Shown piece by piece: positions 1-6,273 of a stretch of 10,186 nucleotides of DNA (position 1 is its first letter; every line of letters starts with the position of its first letter). The notes under the pieces were generated by a model. The model had not been told where the DNA came from. It searched no databases and saw nothing but the letters and a program-made list of their open reading frames with translations. Both the position numbers and the translations under genes were made by a program. The DNA comes from Methanoregula sp. (GTDB taxonomy: Archaea > Halobacteriota > Methanomicrobia > Methanomicrobiales > Methanospirillaceae), in NCBI GenBank assembly GCA_003136075.1, contig PNBP01000136.1, positions 6,564 to 16,749 on the forward strand. Reading direction: 5' to 3'.

Positions 1-1
1 G

Positions 2-412
2 TGTGCCGTACATGCACCAACCGCGATGAACCTCCAGCCATGGCTGATTGGTACCATACGGGATAAAGCGCTGATGGGAAAAATTGCCGGTATGACCGAT
101 CACGCACAATTTATTGCAGATGCAAATGTCTGTTTTGCAATTTTTGGGGAATGGACGGCAAAATATTATCTTGAGGATTGCTGTGCTGCCACCGAGAACC
201 TGATCCTCGGGCTCCATGCACATGGTGTGGGTTCCTGCTGGGTTGCCGGTGATAAGAAAGACTATGCAGAGTCTGTACGGAAACTTCTCAATGTGCCGGA
301 GAAATACACGCTCGTTTCCCTTGTTCCTGCCGGATTGCCTGCAGATATTTCCATTACCCCAAAAAAAGAAACCAAAAAAATCCTGTTCACGGATACATAC
401 AAAACCGACTAA
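2..412 (+). CDS. Nitroreductase family protein, 5'-truncated by window edge
   Basis: This is the C-terminal 136 residues of an FMN-dependent nitroreductase-like flavoprotein. An ATG lies at 26, but the same frame is open to the window edge and reads CAVHAPTAMNLQPW, the typical flavin-binding region near residues 30-50 of the family, so the ATG is internal and the true start is upstream. A second family hallmark, the GVGSCWVAGD stretch, follows the helix ENLILGLHAHG. Family members are about 170-200 residues, so roughly 40-60 residues are missing. These enzymes transfer hydride from NAD(P)H through FMN to nitro, quinone or other electrophilic substrates; the physiological substrate in archaea is usually unknown and cannot be read here. 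The tail is lysine-rich (PKKETKK). An oligo-T run follows the stop codon directly. Confidence 0.85.
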   Translation, partial: CAVHAPTAMNLQPWLIGTIRDKALMGKIAGMTDHAQFIADANVCFAIFGEWTAKYYLEDCCAATENLILGLHAHGVGSCWVAGDKKDYAESVRKLLNVPEKYTLVSLVPAGLPADISITPKKETKKILFTDTYKTD

Positions 413-413
413 C

Positions 414-444
414 TTTTTTTCGTATATCCTGATTTCCGTTTTTT
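414..444 (+). terminator. Oligo-T terminator after the nitroreductase gene
   Basis: A run of seven T (414-420) starts one base after the stop codon, and a second run of six T lies at 439-444. Archaeal transcription commonly ends at oligo-T without needing a hairpin, and I see no strong hairpin here. This fits the end of the nitroreductase transcript. Confidence 0.5.
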
Positions 445-500
445 CCGATGGGGAAAATTTCTGGAACTATTTGAGTTAATCCTGGTCTCATCTCGCAATC

Positions 501-508
501 ATTAAACA
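501..508 (+). promoter_or_regulatory. Weak candidate TATA box for the HPS-RraA gene
   Basis: The sequence ATTAAACA is centred about 28 bases before the ATG at 532, and no Shine-Dalgarno-like purine stretch precedes that ATG. This spacing would give a leaderless mRNA. It is only a weak match to an archaeal TATA box. An alternative is GTATATCC at 422-429, which would give a leader of about 80 bases. Confidence 0.25.
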
Positions 509-531
509 CCCGCCCGATCCCATCATTATCT

Positions 532-1818
532 ATGAAACCGGCGGTTCTGCAGGTTGCACTCGACCTTCTTGAGCTCAAACGTGCGGTACCTATTGCACGG
601 GAAGCAATCCGTAGCGGAGCAGACTGGATTGAAGCCGGAACCCCGCTCATCAAGAGCGAGGGAATGCAGGTTATCCGGACGCTGCGAGATCAGTTTCCTG
701 ATACTACCATTGTCGCGGATATGAAAATTGCCGATACCGGCACCATGGAAGTGGAGATGGCAGCAAAGGCCGGGGCAAACATTGTCTGCATCCTTGCCGA
801 CGCGGACGATTCAGTCATTGCTGAAGCAGTCCGGGCGGCTCGCCTCTACGGGGTTCGGCTCATGGCAGACCTGATCAATGTCAGGGATCCGGTGGCCCGT
901 GCAAAAACTCTTGAAACACTGGGTGTGGATATCATCGTAGCCCATGTCGGTATCGATCAGCAGATGATCGGGAAAAATTCTCTTGACCTTCTCAATAGTC
1001 TTACCGGGGAAGTGCATATCCCCATAGCTGTTGCCGGGGGTCTTGACGCAGTGACTGCAGGACAGGCGATCCGATCGGGTGCTGATATTATTATCGTCGG
1101 TGGCTGGATTGTCCGTTCTGCGGATGTTGTCGGTTCAACCCAAAAAATCCGTGAATCTATGGATAATCCTTCAGTTCAACCCCCGGAAAAAAAGGATCTG
1201 GATGAAGAAATCCATAGTATTCTTATGCAGGTTTCAACCCCCAATATATCCGACGCGATGCATCGCAAGGGAGCGATGCCGGGTATCGTTTCCGTGTGCG
1301 GGAATGTGAAGATGGCGGGAAAAGCCGTTACCGTGCAGACGTTTGCCGGTGACTGGGCAAAACCTGTGGAAGCAATTGATGTGGCAAAAAAAGGCGATGT
1401 TCTTGTCATCAACAATGACAGCGGCATTCATGTCGCACCGTGGGGCGAACTGGCTACCTTGAGCGCGATACAAAAAGGTGTCGCGGGTGTCGTCATCGAT
1501 GGTGCTGTCCGGGATATAGATGATATCCGTGCAATGAAATTCCCACTCTTTGCCCGGGCAATTGTTCCCAATGCCGGAGAACCGAAAGGATTCGGGGAGA
1601 TTAACACCGAAATAACCTGCGGAGGACAGTCAGTCAATCCCGGAGACTGGATTGTCGGCGATGAAAGTGGGGTCGTGGTGATTCCCCGGGAACGGGCTTA
1701 TGAACTGGCACGCAGGGCACTTGAAGTAAAGAAAACCGAGGCACGGATACGCGAAGAAATCCGCCAGGGCAGCACTCTGTCAACCGTATCGGAATTAATA
1801 AAATGGGAAAAAAAATGA
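532..1818 (+). CDS. Bifunctional hexulose-6-phosphate synthase / RraA-like (HMG-aldolase family) protein
   Basis: This 428-residue protein is a two-domain fusion. Residues 1-205 are a 3-hexulose-6-phosphate synthase of the orotidine-monophosphate-decarboxylase superfamily: E34 in WIEAGTP, the D63-x-K65-x-x-D68 catalytic signature in [10 protein letters not shown]138 in AHVGID, and phosphate-binding loops VAGG (167-170) and VGGW (189-192). After a polar linker (about 206-222), residues 225-425 form an RraA/4-hydroxy-4-methyl-2-oxoglutarate-aldolase-like domain with WGELAT (304-309) and DGAVRD (323-328). In archaea without a pentose-phosphate pathway, HPS running in reverse makes ribulose 5-phosphate and formaldehyde from hexulose 6-phosphate. 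The role of the RraA domain is not settled in archaea; metal-dependent aldolase or decarboxylase activity is more likely than RNase E control, because archaea lack a classical RNase E degradosome. The gene stands alone and converges on the minus-strand operon with a 6-base gap. Confidence 0.9.
   Translation: MKPAVLQVALDLLELKRAVPIAREAIRSGADWIEAGTPLIKSEGMQVIRTLRDQFPDTTIVADMKIADTGTMEVEMAAKAGANIVCILADADDSVIAEAVRAARLYGVRLMADLINVRDPVARAKTLETLGVDIIVAHVGIDQQMIGKNSLDLLNSLTGEVHIPIAVAGGLDAVTAGQAIRSGADIIIVGGWIVRSADVVGSTQKIRESMDNPSVQPPEKKDLDEEIHSILMQVSTPNISDAMHRKGAMPGIVSVCGNVKMAGKAVTVQTFAGDWAKPVEAIDVAKKGDVLVINNDSGIHVAPWGELATLSAIQKGVAGVVIDGAVRDIDDIRAMKFPLFARAIVPNAGEPKGFGEINTEITCGGQSVNPGDWIVGDESGVVVIPRERAYELARRALEVKKTEARIREEIRQGSTLSTVSELIKWEKK
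1808..1815 (-). terminator. Oligo-T terminator of the PaaK/ACT operon, inside the 3' end of the HPS-RraA gene
   Basis: Eight A on the plus strand read as eight T on the minus strand, starting about ten bases beyond the stop codon of the ACT gene (stop at 1825-1827). On the plus strand the same bases encode the lysine-rich end of the HPS-RraA protein. The position and length fit an archaeal intrinsic terminator for the minus-strand operon. Confidence 0.5.
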
Positions 1819-1824
1819 GAATGG

Positions 1825-2259
1825 TTAGTGAAAAATGGAACGCTCAAGAAGCGTCGCGCCGGATTTCTGGATTTTCTCTATAGCGTCATCGATGTGATCA
1901 ACCCGCAGGATAAGCACGGCTGCCTTTTTGCCGGAATACGCATATGAATACTCGATGTTGACTCCCGCATCCCCGAGCACCTTGGCAATCTCAAAGAGAC
2001 CACCGGGTTTATCCTTCATCTGTACGGCAATTACGTCCGTGAATGCGACATTAAACCCGCATGATGTTAGTTTTTCATAGGCTTTTTCAGGATGATCGAC
2101 CAGTGCCCTTACAACACCAAATCCGTTTGCTTCGGCAATGCTGAAAGCAAGAATATTCACATTCTCCTCTCCCAGTGCCTGTGCGATGGATGCAAGACGG
2201 CCCGGGCGGTTTTCAGAGAATATCGAGATCTGTCTGATGACAAATTTTTGTGCGTCCAT
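1825..2259 (-). CDS. Tandem ACT-domain protein (PaaK-associated amino-acid-binding regulator)
   Basis: This 144-residue protein consists of two ACT domains in a row. The first covers about residues 6-70 with the ligand-loop motif ENRPGRL (16-22); the second covers about 75-140 with KDKPGGL (82-88). The two halves align with each other: PGRL..IAQALGEENVNI against PGGL..IAKVLGDAGVNI. ACT domains bind amino acids or related small molecules at such loops. Double-ACT proteins next to phenylacetate-CoA-ligase-like genes are common in archaea and anaerobic bacteria, where they are thought to sense the aromatic product. There is no DNA-binding or catalytic domain, so it probably acts on a partner protein. 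Its ATG follows the stop codon of the preceding ligase gene with no gap, and GAGGT (minus strand, 2268-2272) sits 8 bases before it. It is the last gene of the operon. Confidence 0.9.
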   Translation of the reverse strand: MDAQKFVIRQISIFSENRPGRLASIAQALGEENVNILAFSIAEANGFGVVRALVDHPEKAYEKLTSCGFNVAFTDVIAVQMKDKPGGLFEIAKVLGDAGVNIEYSYAYSGKKAAVLILRVDHIDDAIEKIQKSGATLLERSIFH

Positions 2260-3561
2260 TTATAACGACCTCTTATCAATTACTTTCTTGGACTTCCCCT
2301 CAAACCGGGGGAGTGATCCTGGTTCAACAAGCTCAACAGCAACGGCAACATTCAGTGCATTTTTTATCCGGTGTTCGACTTTACTGCGGATCTGCATCAG
2401 GTCGGTAATCTTGTCACTGAACGACTCTTTGTTCAGTTCAACACGGACAAGCATATCATCAAGAGCACCAGTCCGCTCAACAACGATCTGGAAATGCTGG
2501 CCGACTTCGGGGATTCCCATCAGGGCATACTCTATCTGTGACGGGAATACATTGATCCCCCGGATAATCAGCATGTCGTCAACCCTTCCCGTAATGCGCT
2601 GGATACGGGGATGTGTCCTGCCACAGGCACACACCTCATCGGTCATGCTGGAGATATCCCCAATACGGTACCGGATCATGGGGAGTGCTTCCTTCTGAAG
2701 TATGGTGATTGTAAGTTCTCCTTTTTCGCCCGGTTCAAGAGGCTCTTCGGTCTTGGGATCGATCACTTCAACGAGGGCAATGTCTGACCAGACATGGAAA
2801 CCTTTCTGTTCGGCGCACTCGGTAAACATCGGCCCGGACAATTCACTGGTGCCATAGATGTCATACGCCCTGATACCCAGCCAGTCTTGGATCCTTATCC
2901 GCATTCCATCAGTCCAGGGTTCTGCTCCAAGGATGCCGGTGCGCAGTTTTGTATCCGTTTTGATATTAACTCCCATCTTTTCTGCAACTTCACCGATATG
3001 CAGCAGGTAGGAGGGTGTGCAGGCAATTGCGGTTGCGCCCAGATCCTGCATGAGCTCAATCTGGCGTTCGGTGTTCCCAACACTTGTAGGTAATACCGTT
3101 GCACCAATCCGTTCGGCACCGTAATGCATGCCAAGCCCACCGGTGAATAATCCGTACCCGTAACTGACCTGGATGACATCCCCTCTTCCCAAACCAATCG
3201 ACGTCAGACCCCGGGCAAGTGATGTAGTCCATGTATTCAGGTCATTCTGGGTATAGGCAACGACGGTTGGTTTTCCTGTTGTGCCGGAAGATACATGGTA
3301 TCGTACGAGCTCCTCCTGGGAGGCAGTAAAAATTTTGTCCGGATAATTATCCCGCAGATCCCGCTTGAACATAAACGGGAGTTTTTTTACGTCAGAGAGT
3401 TCCCGGATATCATCAGGATGAACGTTCTGTTTTTTCATCCGGTCATGATAAAAGGGAGAAAAACTGTACAGGCGATACACTAAACTTTTCAGTAATTTAT
3501 ATTGCATTTTCTGGAGATCTTCTTTACTCATCTCCTCAATGCGCGGATCCCAACACCTCAT
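2260..3561 (-). CDS. paaK: Phenylacetate-CoA ligase family protein, second copy of tandem pair
   Basis: This is an adenylate-forming aryl-acid CoA ligase of 433 residues, the normal PaaK length. From the ATG: ATP-binding loop SSGTTGKP at about 91-98, GLFTGG at 137-142, YDIYGTSEL at 233-241, RIGD near 299, a CACGR cysteine motif near 311-315, TGRVDDML at 324-331, and the C-terminal FEGKSKKVID, which carries the lysine region of the C-domain. It should form aryl-CoA and AMP from an aryl acid, ATP and CoA in the cytoplasm. In methanogens this lets exogenous phenylacetate, indoleacetate or similar acids enter aromatic amino-acid synthesis. I chose ATG 3561, which shares its A with the stop codon of the preceding gene (TGATG) and lies about 8 bases after GAGGGG; GTG at 3564 would add one residue. 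About half of the residues in the core match the first copy. Confidence 0.88.
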   Translation of the reverse strand: MRCWDPRIEEMSKEDLQKMQYKLLKSLVYRLYSFSPFYHDRMKKQNVHPDDIRELSDVKKLPFMFKRDLRDNYPDKIFTASQEELVRYHVSSGTTGKPTVVAYTQNDLNTWTTSLARGLTSIGLGRGDVIQVSYGYGLFTGGLGMHYGAERIGATVLPTSVGNTERQIELMQDLGATAIACTPSYLLHIGEVAEKMGVNIKTDTKLRTGILGAEPWTDGMRIRIQDWLGIRAYDIYGTSELSGPMFTECAEQKGFHVWSDIALVEVIDPKTEEPLEPGEKGELTITILQKEALPMIRYRIGDISSMTDEVCACGRTHPRIQRITGRVDDMLIIRGINVFPSQIEYALMGIPEVGQHFQIVVERTGALDDMLVRVELNKESFSDKITDLMQIRSKVEHRIKNALNVAVAVELVEPGSLPRFEGKSKKVIDKRSL

Positions 3562-4850
3562 CACATGTCCCCTCGGCGGTCGATGACTCGTTTTGCCTTT
3601 CCTTCAAACCGTGGCAGTGAACCTGGCTCAACCAGCTTTACCGTCGTTCTCAATTCAAGAACGTCATGCAGTTCCTTGACCACCTTTTTCTGGAGTTTTG
3701 CAAGGTCGGCAAGTTCACCACTGAAATAGCCACGGTTGATCTCTACATCAACAGTCATTTCGTCAAGATGATTAATTCTATCGATATATACCATAAACTG
3801 ATTGCCGACTTCGGGTATTTTGAGGAGAACATGTTCTATCTGCGAGGGGAATACATTGATACCCCGGATAACAAGCATGTCGTCGCTTCTGCCGGTAATT
3901 CGCTGGATTTTTTTACTCCTGCTGCAGAGACATCCGTCTTCCATCAGCATGGTGACATCCCCGGTACGGTATCGCAACAGGGGCATCGCTTCTTTCACCA
4001 GCGGTGTGACAACGAGTTCGCCCCGTTCTCCATCAGAAACGCGTTCGCCGGTTTTTGGATCGATGATCTCGACAAGGTAACAGTCATGCCAGATATGGAG
4101 CCCGTTACGCTCCGGGCATTCAAAGGCCACGCCCGGACCAAATAATTCGCTTAACCCGTATGAATCGTATGCGGTGACGCCAAGTCGTGCTTCAAGGGTA
4201 TGACGCATGGTTTCCGACCAAGGCTCAGCACCAAATATTCCTGTTTTCAGACTGTCAAGGGTTATGTCCATCTCTTCAGCGACTTCGGAAAGATGCATTG
4301 CATAACTCGGGGTGCAGTGGATCGTAGTAACACCAAAATCCCGTATCATTTCGATTTGGCGGCGTGTATTGCCGGTGGCGCTGGGTATTACGGCCATCCC
4401 TATTTTTTCTGCACCATAGTGGAACCCAAGCCCCCCGGTAAACATACCATAATTGACCATGTTCTGGAAAACATCGTCTTCACTAATACCAATCATTGTC
4501 ATGTTGCGTGCAATCAGGTTTGCCCATGTATCCAGATCTTTTCTTGTGTACCCGACAACAGTTGGTTTGCCCGTTGTGCCTGACGTTGTATGAATTCTTA
4601 CGATCTTTTTTAAAGGAACGGCAAAAAAACCAAAGGGATACCCGTCACGGAGATCCTGTTTTTTTGTGAAGGGAATTTTCTGGATATCGTCAAGGGTTTT
4701 TATTGCGGTATTTTTTAGGCCGGCGCTATTGAGGCGATTCCGGTAAAATTCTACGTTTTGCACCTGGTGCAGGGTTTTTTTCAGGCGCCTGAGCTGGAGA
4801 TCCTGAAGATCTGCAGGTTTCAATGTCTCAATTTTTTTATCCCAGAACAT
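3561..4850 (-). CDS. paaK: Phenylacetate-CoA ligase family protein, first copy of tandem pair
   Basis: This is the first gene of the minus-strand operon and another PaaK-type aryl-CoA ligase of about 430 residues. Counting from the upstream ATG at 4856, it shows TSGTTGKPTVVGYT at 91-104, YGMFTGGLGFHYGAEKIG at 136-153, YDSYGLSELFGP at 230-241, RYRTGD at 295-300, TGRSDDML at 321-328 and FEGKAKRVID near the C-terminus, so all core adenylation motifs are present. It differs from the second copy in the acid-binding region (NYGMF against YGYGLF) and in the cysteine motif (CLCSRSKK against CACGRTHPR), which suggests a different substrate. I prefer ATG 4850: the Shine-Dalgarno sequence AGAGG (minus, 4857-4861) lies 6 bases before it but directly abuts ATG 4856. 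Its stop overlaps the start of the next ligase gene, which suggests translational coupling. Confidence 0.88.
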   Translation of the reverse strand: MFWDKKIETLKPADLQDLQLRRLKKTLHQVQNVEFYRNRLNSAGLKNTAIKTLDDIQKIPFTKKQDLRDGYPFGFFAVPLKKIVRIHTTSGTTGKPTVVGYTRKDLDTWANLIARNMTMIGISEDDVFQNMVNYGMFTGGLGFHYGAEKIGMAVIPSATGNTRRQIEMIRDFGVTTIHCTPSYAMHLSEVAEEMDITLDSLKTGIFGAEPWSETMRHTLEARLGVTAYDSYGLSELFGPGVAFECPERNGLHIWHDCYLVEIIDPKTGERVSDGERGELVVTPLVKEAMPLLRYRTGDVTMLMEDGCLCSRSKKIQRITGRSDDMLVIRGINVFPSQIEHVLLKIPEVGNQFMVYIDRINHLDEMTVDVEINRGYFSGELADLAKLQKKVVKELHDVLELRTTVKLVEPGSLPRFEGKAKRVIDRRGDM

Positions 4851-4856
4851 CTGCAT

Positions 4857-4861
4857 CCTCT
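4857..4861 (-). promoter_or_regulatory. Shine-Dalgarno site that decides the start of the first ligase gene
   Basis: AGAGG on the minus strand abuts the ATG at 4856 with no spacer but lies 6 bases before the in-frame ATG at 4850. Ribosome geometry therefore favours the shorter protein, starting MFWDKK. Confidence 0.55.
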
Positions 4862-4904
4862 GTTATGCTATTGCATGACATAGTACCTATTCGCCATTAT
4901 CAGG

Positions 4905-4912
4905 TTTATATT
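4905..4912 (-). promoter_or_regulatory. TATA box of the PaaK/ACT operon
   Basis: On the minus strand the sequence reads GAAATATAAAC, a good archaeal TATA-like element with purines upstream where BRE would lie. It predicts a transcript start near 4882-4885 and a leader of about 30 bases that contains the AGAGG ribosome-binding site. A short imperfect dyad (CTAT at 4868-4871 against ATAG at 4880-4883) lies at the predicted start and could be an operator, though arms of four bases are weak evidence. Confidence 0.45.
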
Positions 4913-4951
4913 TCATCATTTCAAAAAAAAGCACCCGATACATGGTTATCC

Positions 4952-5005
4952 GGCATCCTTTGAAATTCCCTTTTTGAACCGTCTCTGACGGTACAAAACG
5001 ATGCC
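4952..5005. repeat. Nested inverted repeats in the divergent intergenic region
   Basis: The inner arms ACCGTC (4978-4983) and GACGGT (4987-4992) form a perfect 6-bp dyad around TCT. The outer arms GGCATC (4952-4957) and GATGCC (5000-5005) form a second perfect 6-bp dyad enclosing the first. The element lies upstream of both the cas1 TATA-like box and the PaaK operon TATA box. It could be a regulator binding site or an RNA/DNA structure; chance is not excluded. Confidence 0.4.
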
Positions 5006-5029
5006 TTAATCAGGGAAAAAGAGGCAGTA

Positions 5030-5037
5030 ATTAAATT
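5030..5037 (+). promoter_or_regulatory. Candidate TATA box of the solitary cas1 gene
   Basis: The AT-only stretch AATTAAATTAAT has its centre about 30 bases before the A of the cas1 ATG (5064). There is no convincing Shine-Dalgarno sequence before that ATG, only CGGAATTT. Together these suggest a leaderless or nearly leaderless mRNA. Confidence 0.35.
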
Positions 5038-5063
5038 AATTTCACATTGTATTCACGGAATTT

Positions 5064-5996
5064 ATGTCACAAGATATACCCTGGCTGACGGTATATGGAT
5101 TTGGTGCCCATATCAAGTCCACACAAAAAAAACTCATTATTCTCAATAAAGGAGTCCAGGCTGAATATCCGCTGGATGAAGTGCGTCATCTCCTGATTGT
5201 GGGTGGTCATTCCCTGAATTCAACCACGATTTCTCATCTGATCAGGAATGGTACATATATCTCATTTTTTGAACCGGACGGTACTCCGGTGGGAATGATA
5301 CGGCCCTTTGGTGATACGTACCCGGAAGAACAAATAAACCTGCAACAGAACATTCCACGTCATCGCTATGTGACCATGATTGCACAAGGGGCCCTTCGTT
5401 CCCGGTTGCTTGCGCTCCACCAACTTGAAGAGTCTCAGGAAAGAACGTTATTTTATCAGGGAGAATCCCAATTCCTCCACAACTCGCTTGATGAACTGGA
5501 ATATCTTATAAAATTAGATGAAATCCACAGGTTATCCCGGCTGAGTGCGGATATGTATTACGAGATCCTGTCAAGGGATCTTCCGGAAAAATGGGGTTAC
5601 CGGCGTCGTTCTACTCCTCCGCATTGCGATGTTGTGAATGCGATGTTATCCTTTGGGTATGCGATGCTCATTGGTAATGGCTGTGTTTCAATTATTGGTG
5701 CACATCTGGATCCTGATATCGGCGTGCTGCGTGAAGGACGCAGTGCGCTTGCCTATGACCTGATGGAACCATTCAAAGCTGAAATGATTGATGCCGTGGT
5801 TTGCAGGTTTGCACAGGTAGATCTGGGAACCGATGATTTTGAAATGACACCGACCCGGTGCATGCTGTCAGATGCTCTGGTCAAACGTTTGATCGCGCTC
5901 TTCCAGAAAACCCTTGACCGGGAGAAGATCGATAAACAGGTGGATAATTTCTCAAAATCCTTAAGAAAAGTCGAAGAATTCAAAGTGATGTACTAA
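5064..5996 (+). CDS. Solitary Cas1-family protein with apparently degraded active site
   Basis: This 310-residue protein has the two-domain Cas1 layout. The N-terminal beta domain (about 1-90) shows the family pattern: YPLDEVRHLLIVGGHSLNS, then a helix and YISFFEPDGTPVGMIRP. The helical domain (about 95-310) carries PHCDVVNAMLSFGYAML (186-202), HLDPDIGVL (214-222) and YDLMEPF (231-237). Cas1 integrates new spacers into CRISPR arrays together with Cas2, using a metal held by Glu, His and Asp/Glu (E141/H208/D221 in E. coli). Here the Glu position (GIEG in relatives) aligns with S158 in RLSRLSADMYY, and the His position (FVHTGK in E. coli) aligns with R223 in VLREGR; the acidic D232 and E235 are kept. 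No Cas2, effector or CRISPR array is visible, nor a PolB gene as in casposons. Integrase activity is therefore doubtful. The gene's 3' end overlaps the convergent acylphosphatase gene by 17 bases. The family call is firm; the function is unknown. Confidence 0.88.
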   Translation: MSQDIPWLTVYGFGAHIKSTQKKLIILNKGVQAEYPLDEVRHLLIVGGHSLNSTTISHLIRNGTYISFFEPDGTPVGMIRPFGDTYPEEQINLQQNIPRHRYVTMIAQGALRSRLLALHQLEESQERTLFYQGESQFLHNSLDELEYLIKLDEIHRLSRLSADMYYEILSRDLPEKWGYRRRSTPPHCDVVNAMLSFGYAMLIGNGCVSIIGAHLDPDIGVLREGRSALAYDLMEPFKAEMIDAVVCRFAQVDLGTDDFEMTPTRCMLSDALVKRLIALFQKTLDREKIDKQVDNFSKSLRKVEEFKVMY

Positions 5997-6273
5997 TACG
6001 GCCTTCATTTTTAATGATGGAAAAATCCTCAAAATTTTGCATGGTAAGTTCGTTTGTTTTAATCTCCCTGATAACCGCACGCGGGCAGCTATAGAGCATG
6101 GAAATAAATTTTTCAAGGATTATCGGGTCAGACGCGGCAAATATCTGGACTTTCCCATTGGGAAGGTTCATGACCGTTCCGGTGACATTCAGGTTCGTCG
6201 CGATTCTTCGCACACATGCCCGAAAACCTACACGCTGAACCCTCCCGGAAATCAGGATTTCAAGGGTTATCAT
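5980..6273 (-). CDS. acyP: Acylphosphatase
   Basis: This small cytoplasmic enzyme of 97 residues hydrolyses carboxyl-phosphate bonds such as acetyl phosphate or carbamoyl phosphate. The anion-binding loop is GRVQRVGFR (10-18), with the catalytic arginine at R18; the second signature GTVMNLPNGKV (32-42) holds the catalytic asparagine N36. FEDFSI near the C-terminus is the usual last strand, and about 11 extra residues follow it. Most relatives have Gly where this protein has R14 in the loop (VQGVGFR), a departure that may alter phosphate binding. The ATG overlaps the stop codon of the large upstream gene as ATGA, and AGAGG (minus, 6282-6286) lies 8 bases before it inside that gene, so the two are probably co-translated. 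The last 17 bases overlap the 3' end of cas1 on the other strand. Confidence 0.88.
   Translation of the reverse strand: MITLEILISGRVQRVGFRACVRRIATNLNVTGTVMNLPNGKVQIFAASDPIILEKFISMLYSCPRAVIREIKTNELTMQNFEDFSIIKNEGRISTSL
6008..6012 (+). terminator. Possible oligo-T end of the cas1 transcript
   Basis: Five T on the plus strand lie 11 bases after the cas1 stop codon, within the antisense of the acylphosphatase gene. This is a short run, so the support is weak. Confidence 0.3.

Noticed and set aside
26..412. Complete short nitroreductase starting at ATG 26
   Set aside because: The reading frame is open upstream to the window edge and encodes the conserved APTA residues before the ATG, so the gene is truncated by the window rather than short.
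2138..2698. 186-codon plus-strand open frame across the ACT and second ligase genes
   Set aside because: It is antisense to two well-supported genes and its translation is Ser/Arg/Ile-rich, as is typical of a shadow frame.
3666..4145. 159-codon plus-strand open frame opposite the first ligase gene
   Set aside because: It lies wholly antisense to a strongly conserved PaaK coding region and its translation shows no domain pattern; it is a shadow frame.
4968..5020. CCCTTTTT and GGGAAAAA as a stem
   Set aside because: The second string is the complement of the first read in the same direction, not its reverse complement, so it cannot form a normal antiparallel stem.
4857..5063. CRISPR array or leader next to cas1
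   Set aside because: No unit of 24-40 bases recurs in this region or elsewhere in the window; only short dyads are present.
5064..5996. Casposon (Cas1-encoding transposon)
   Set aside because: There is no family-B DNA polymerase, no terminal inverted repeats or target-site duplication that I can find, and the flanks are ordinary genes; the Cas1 active site also looks unfit for integration.
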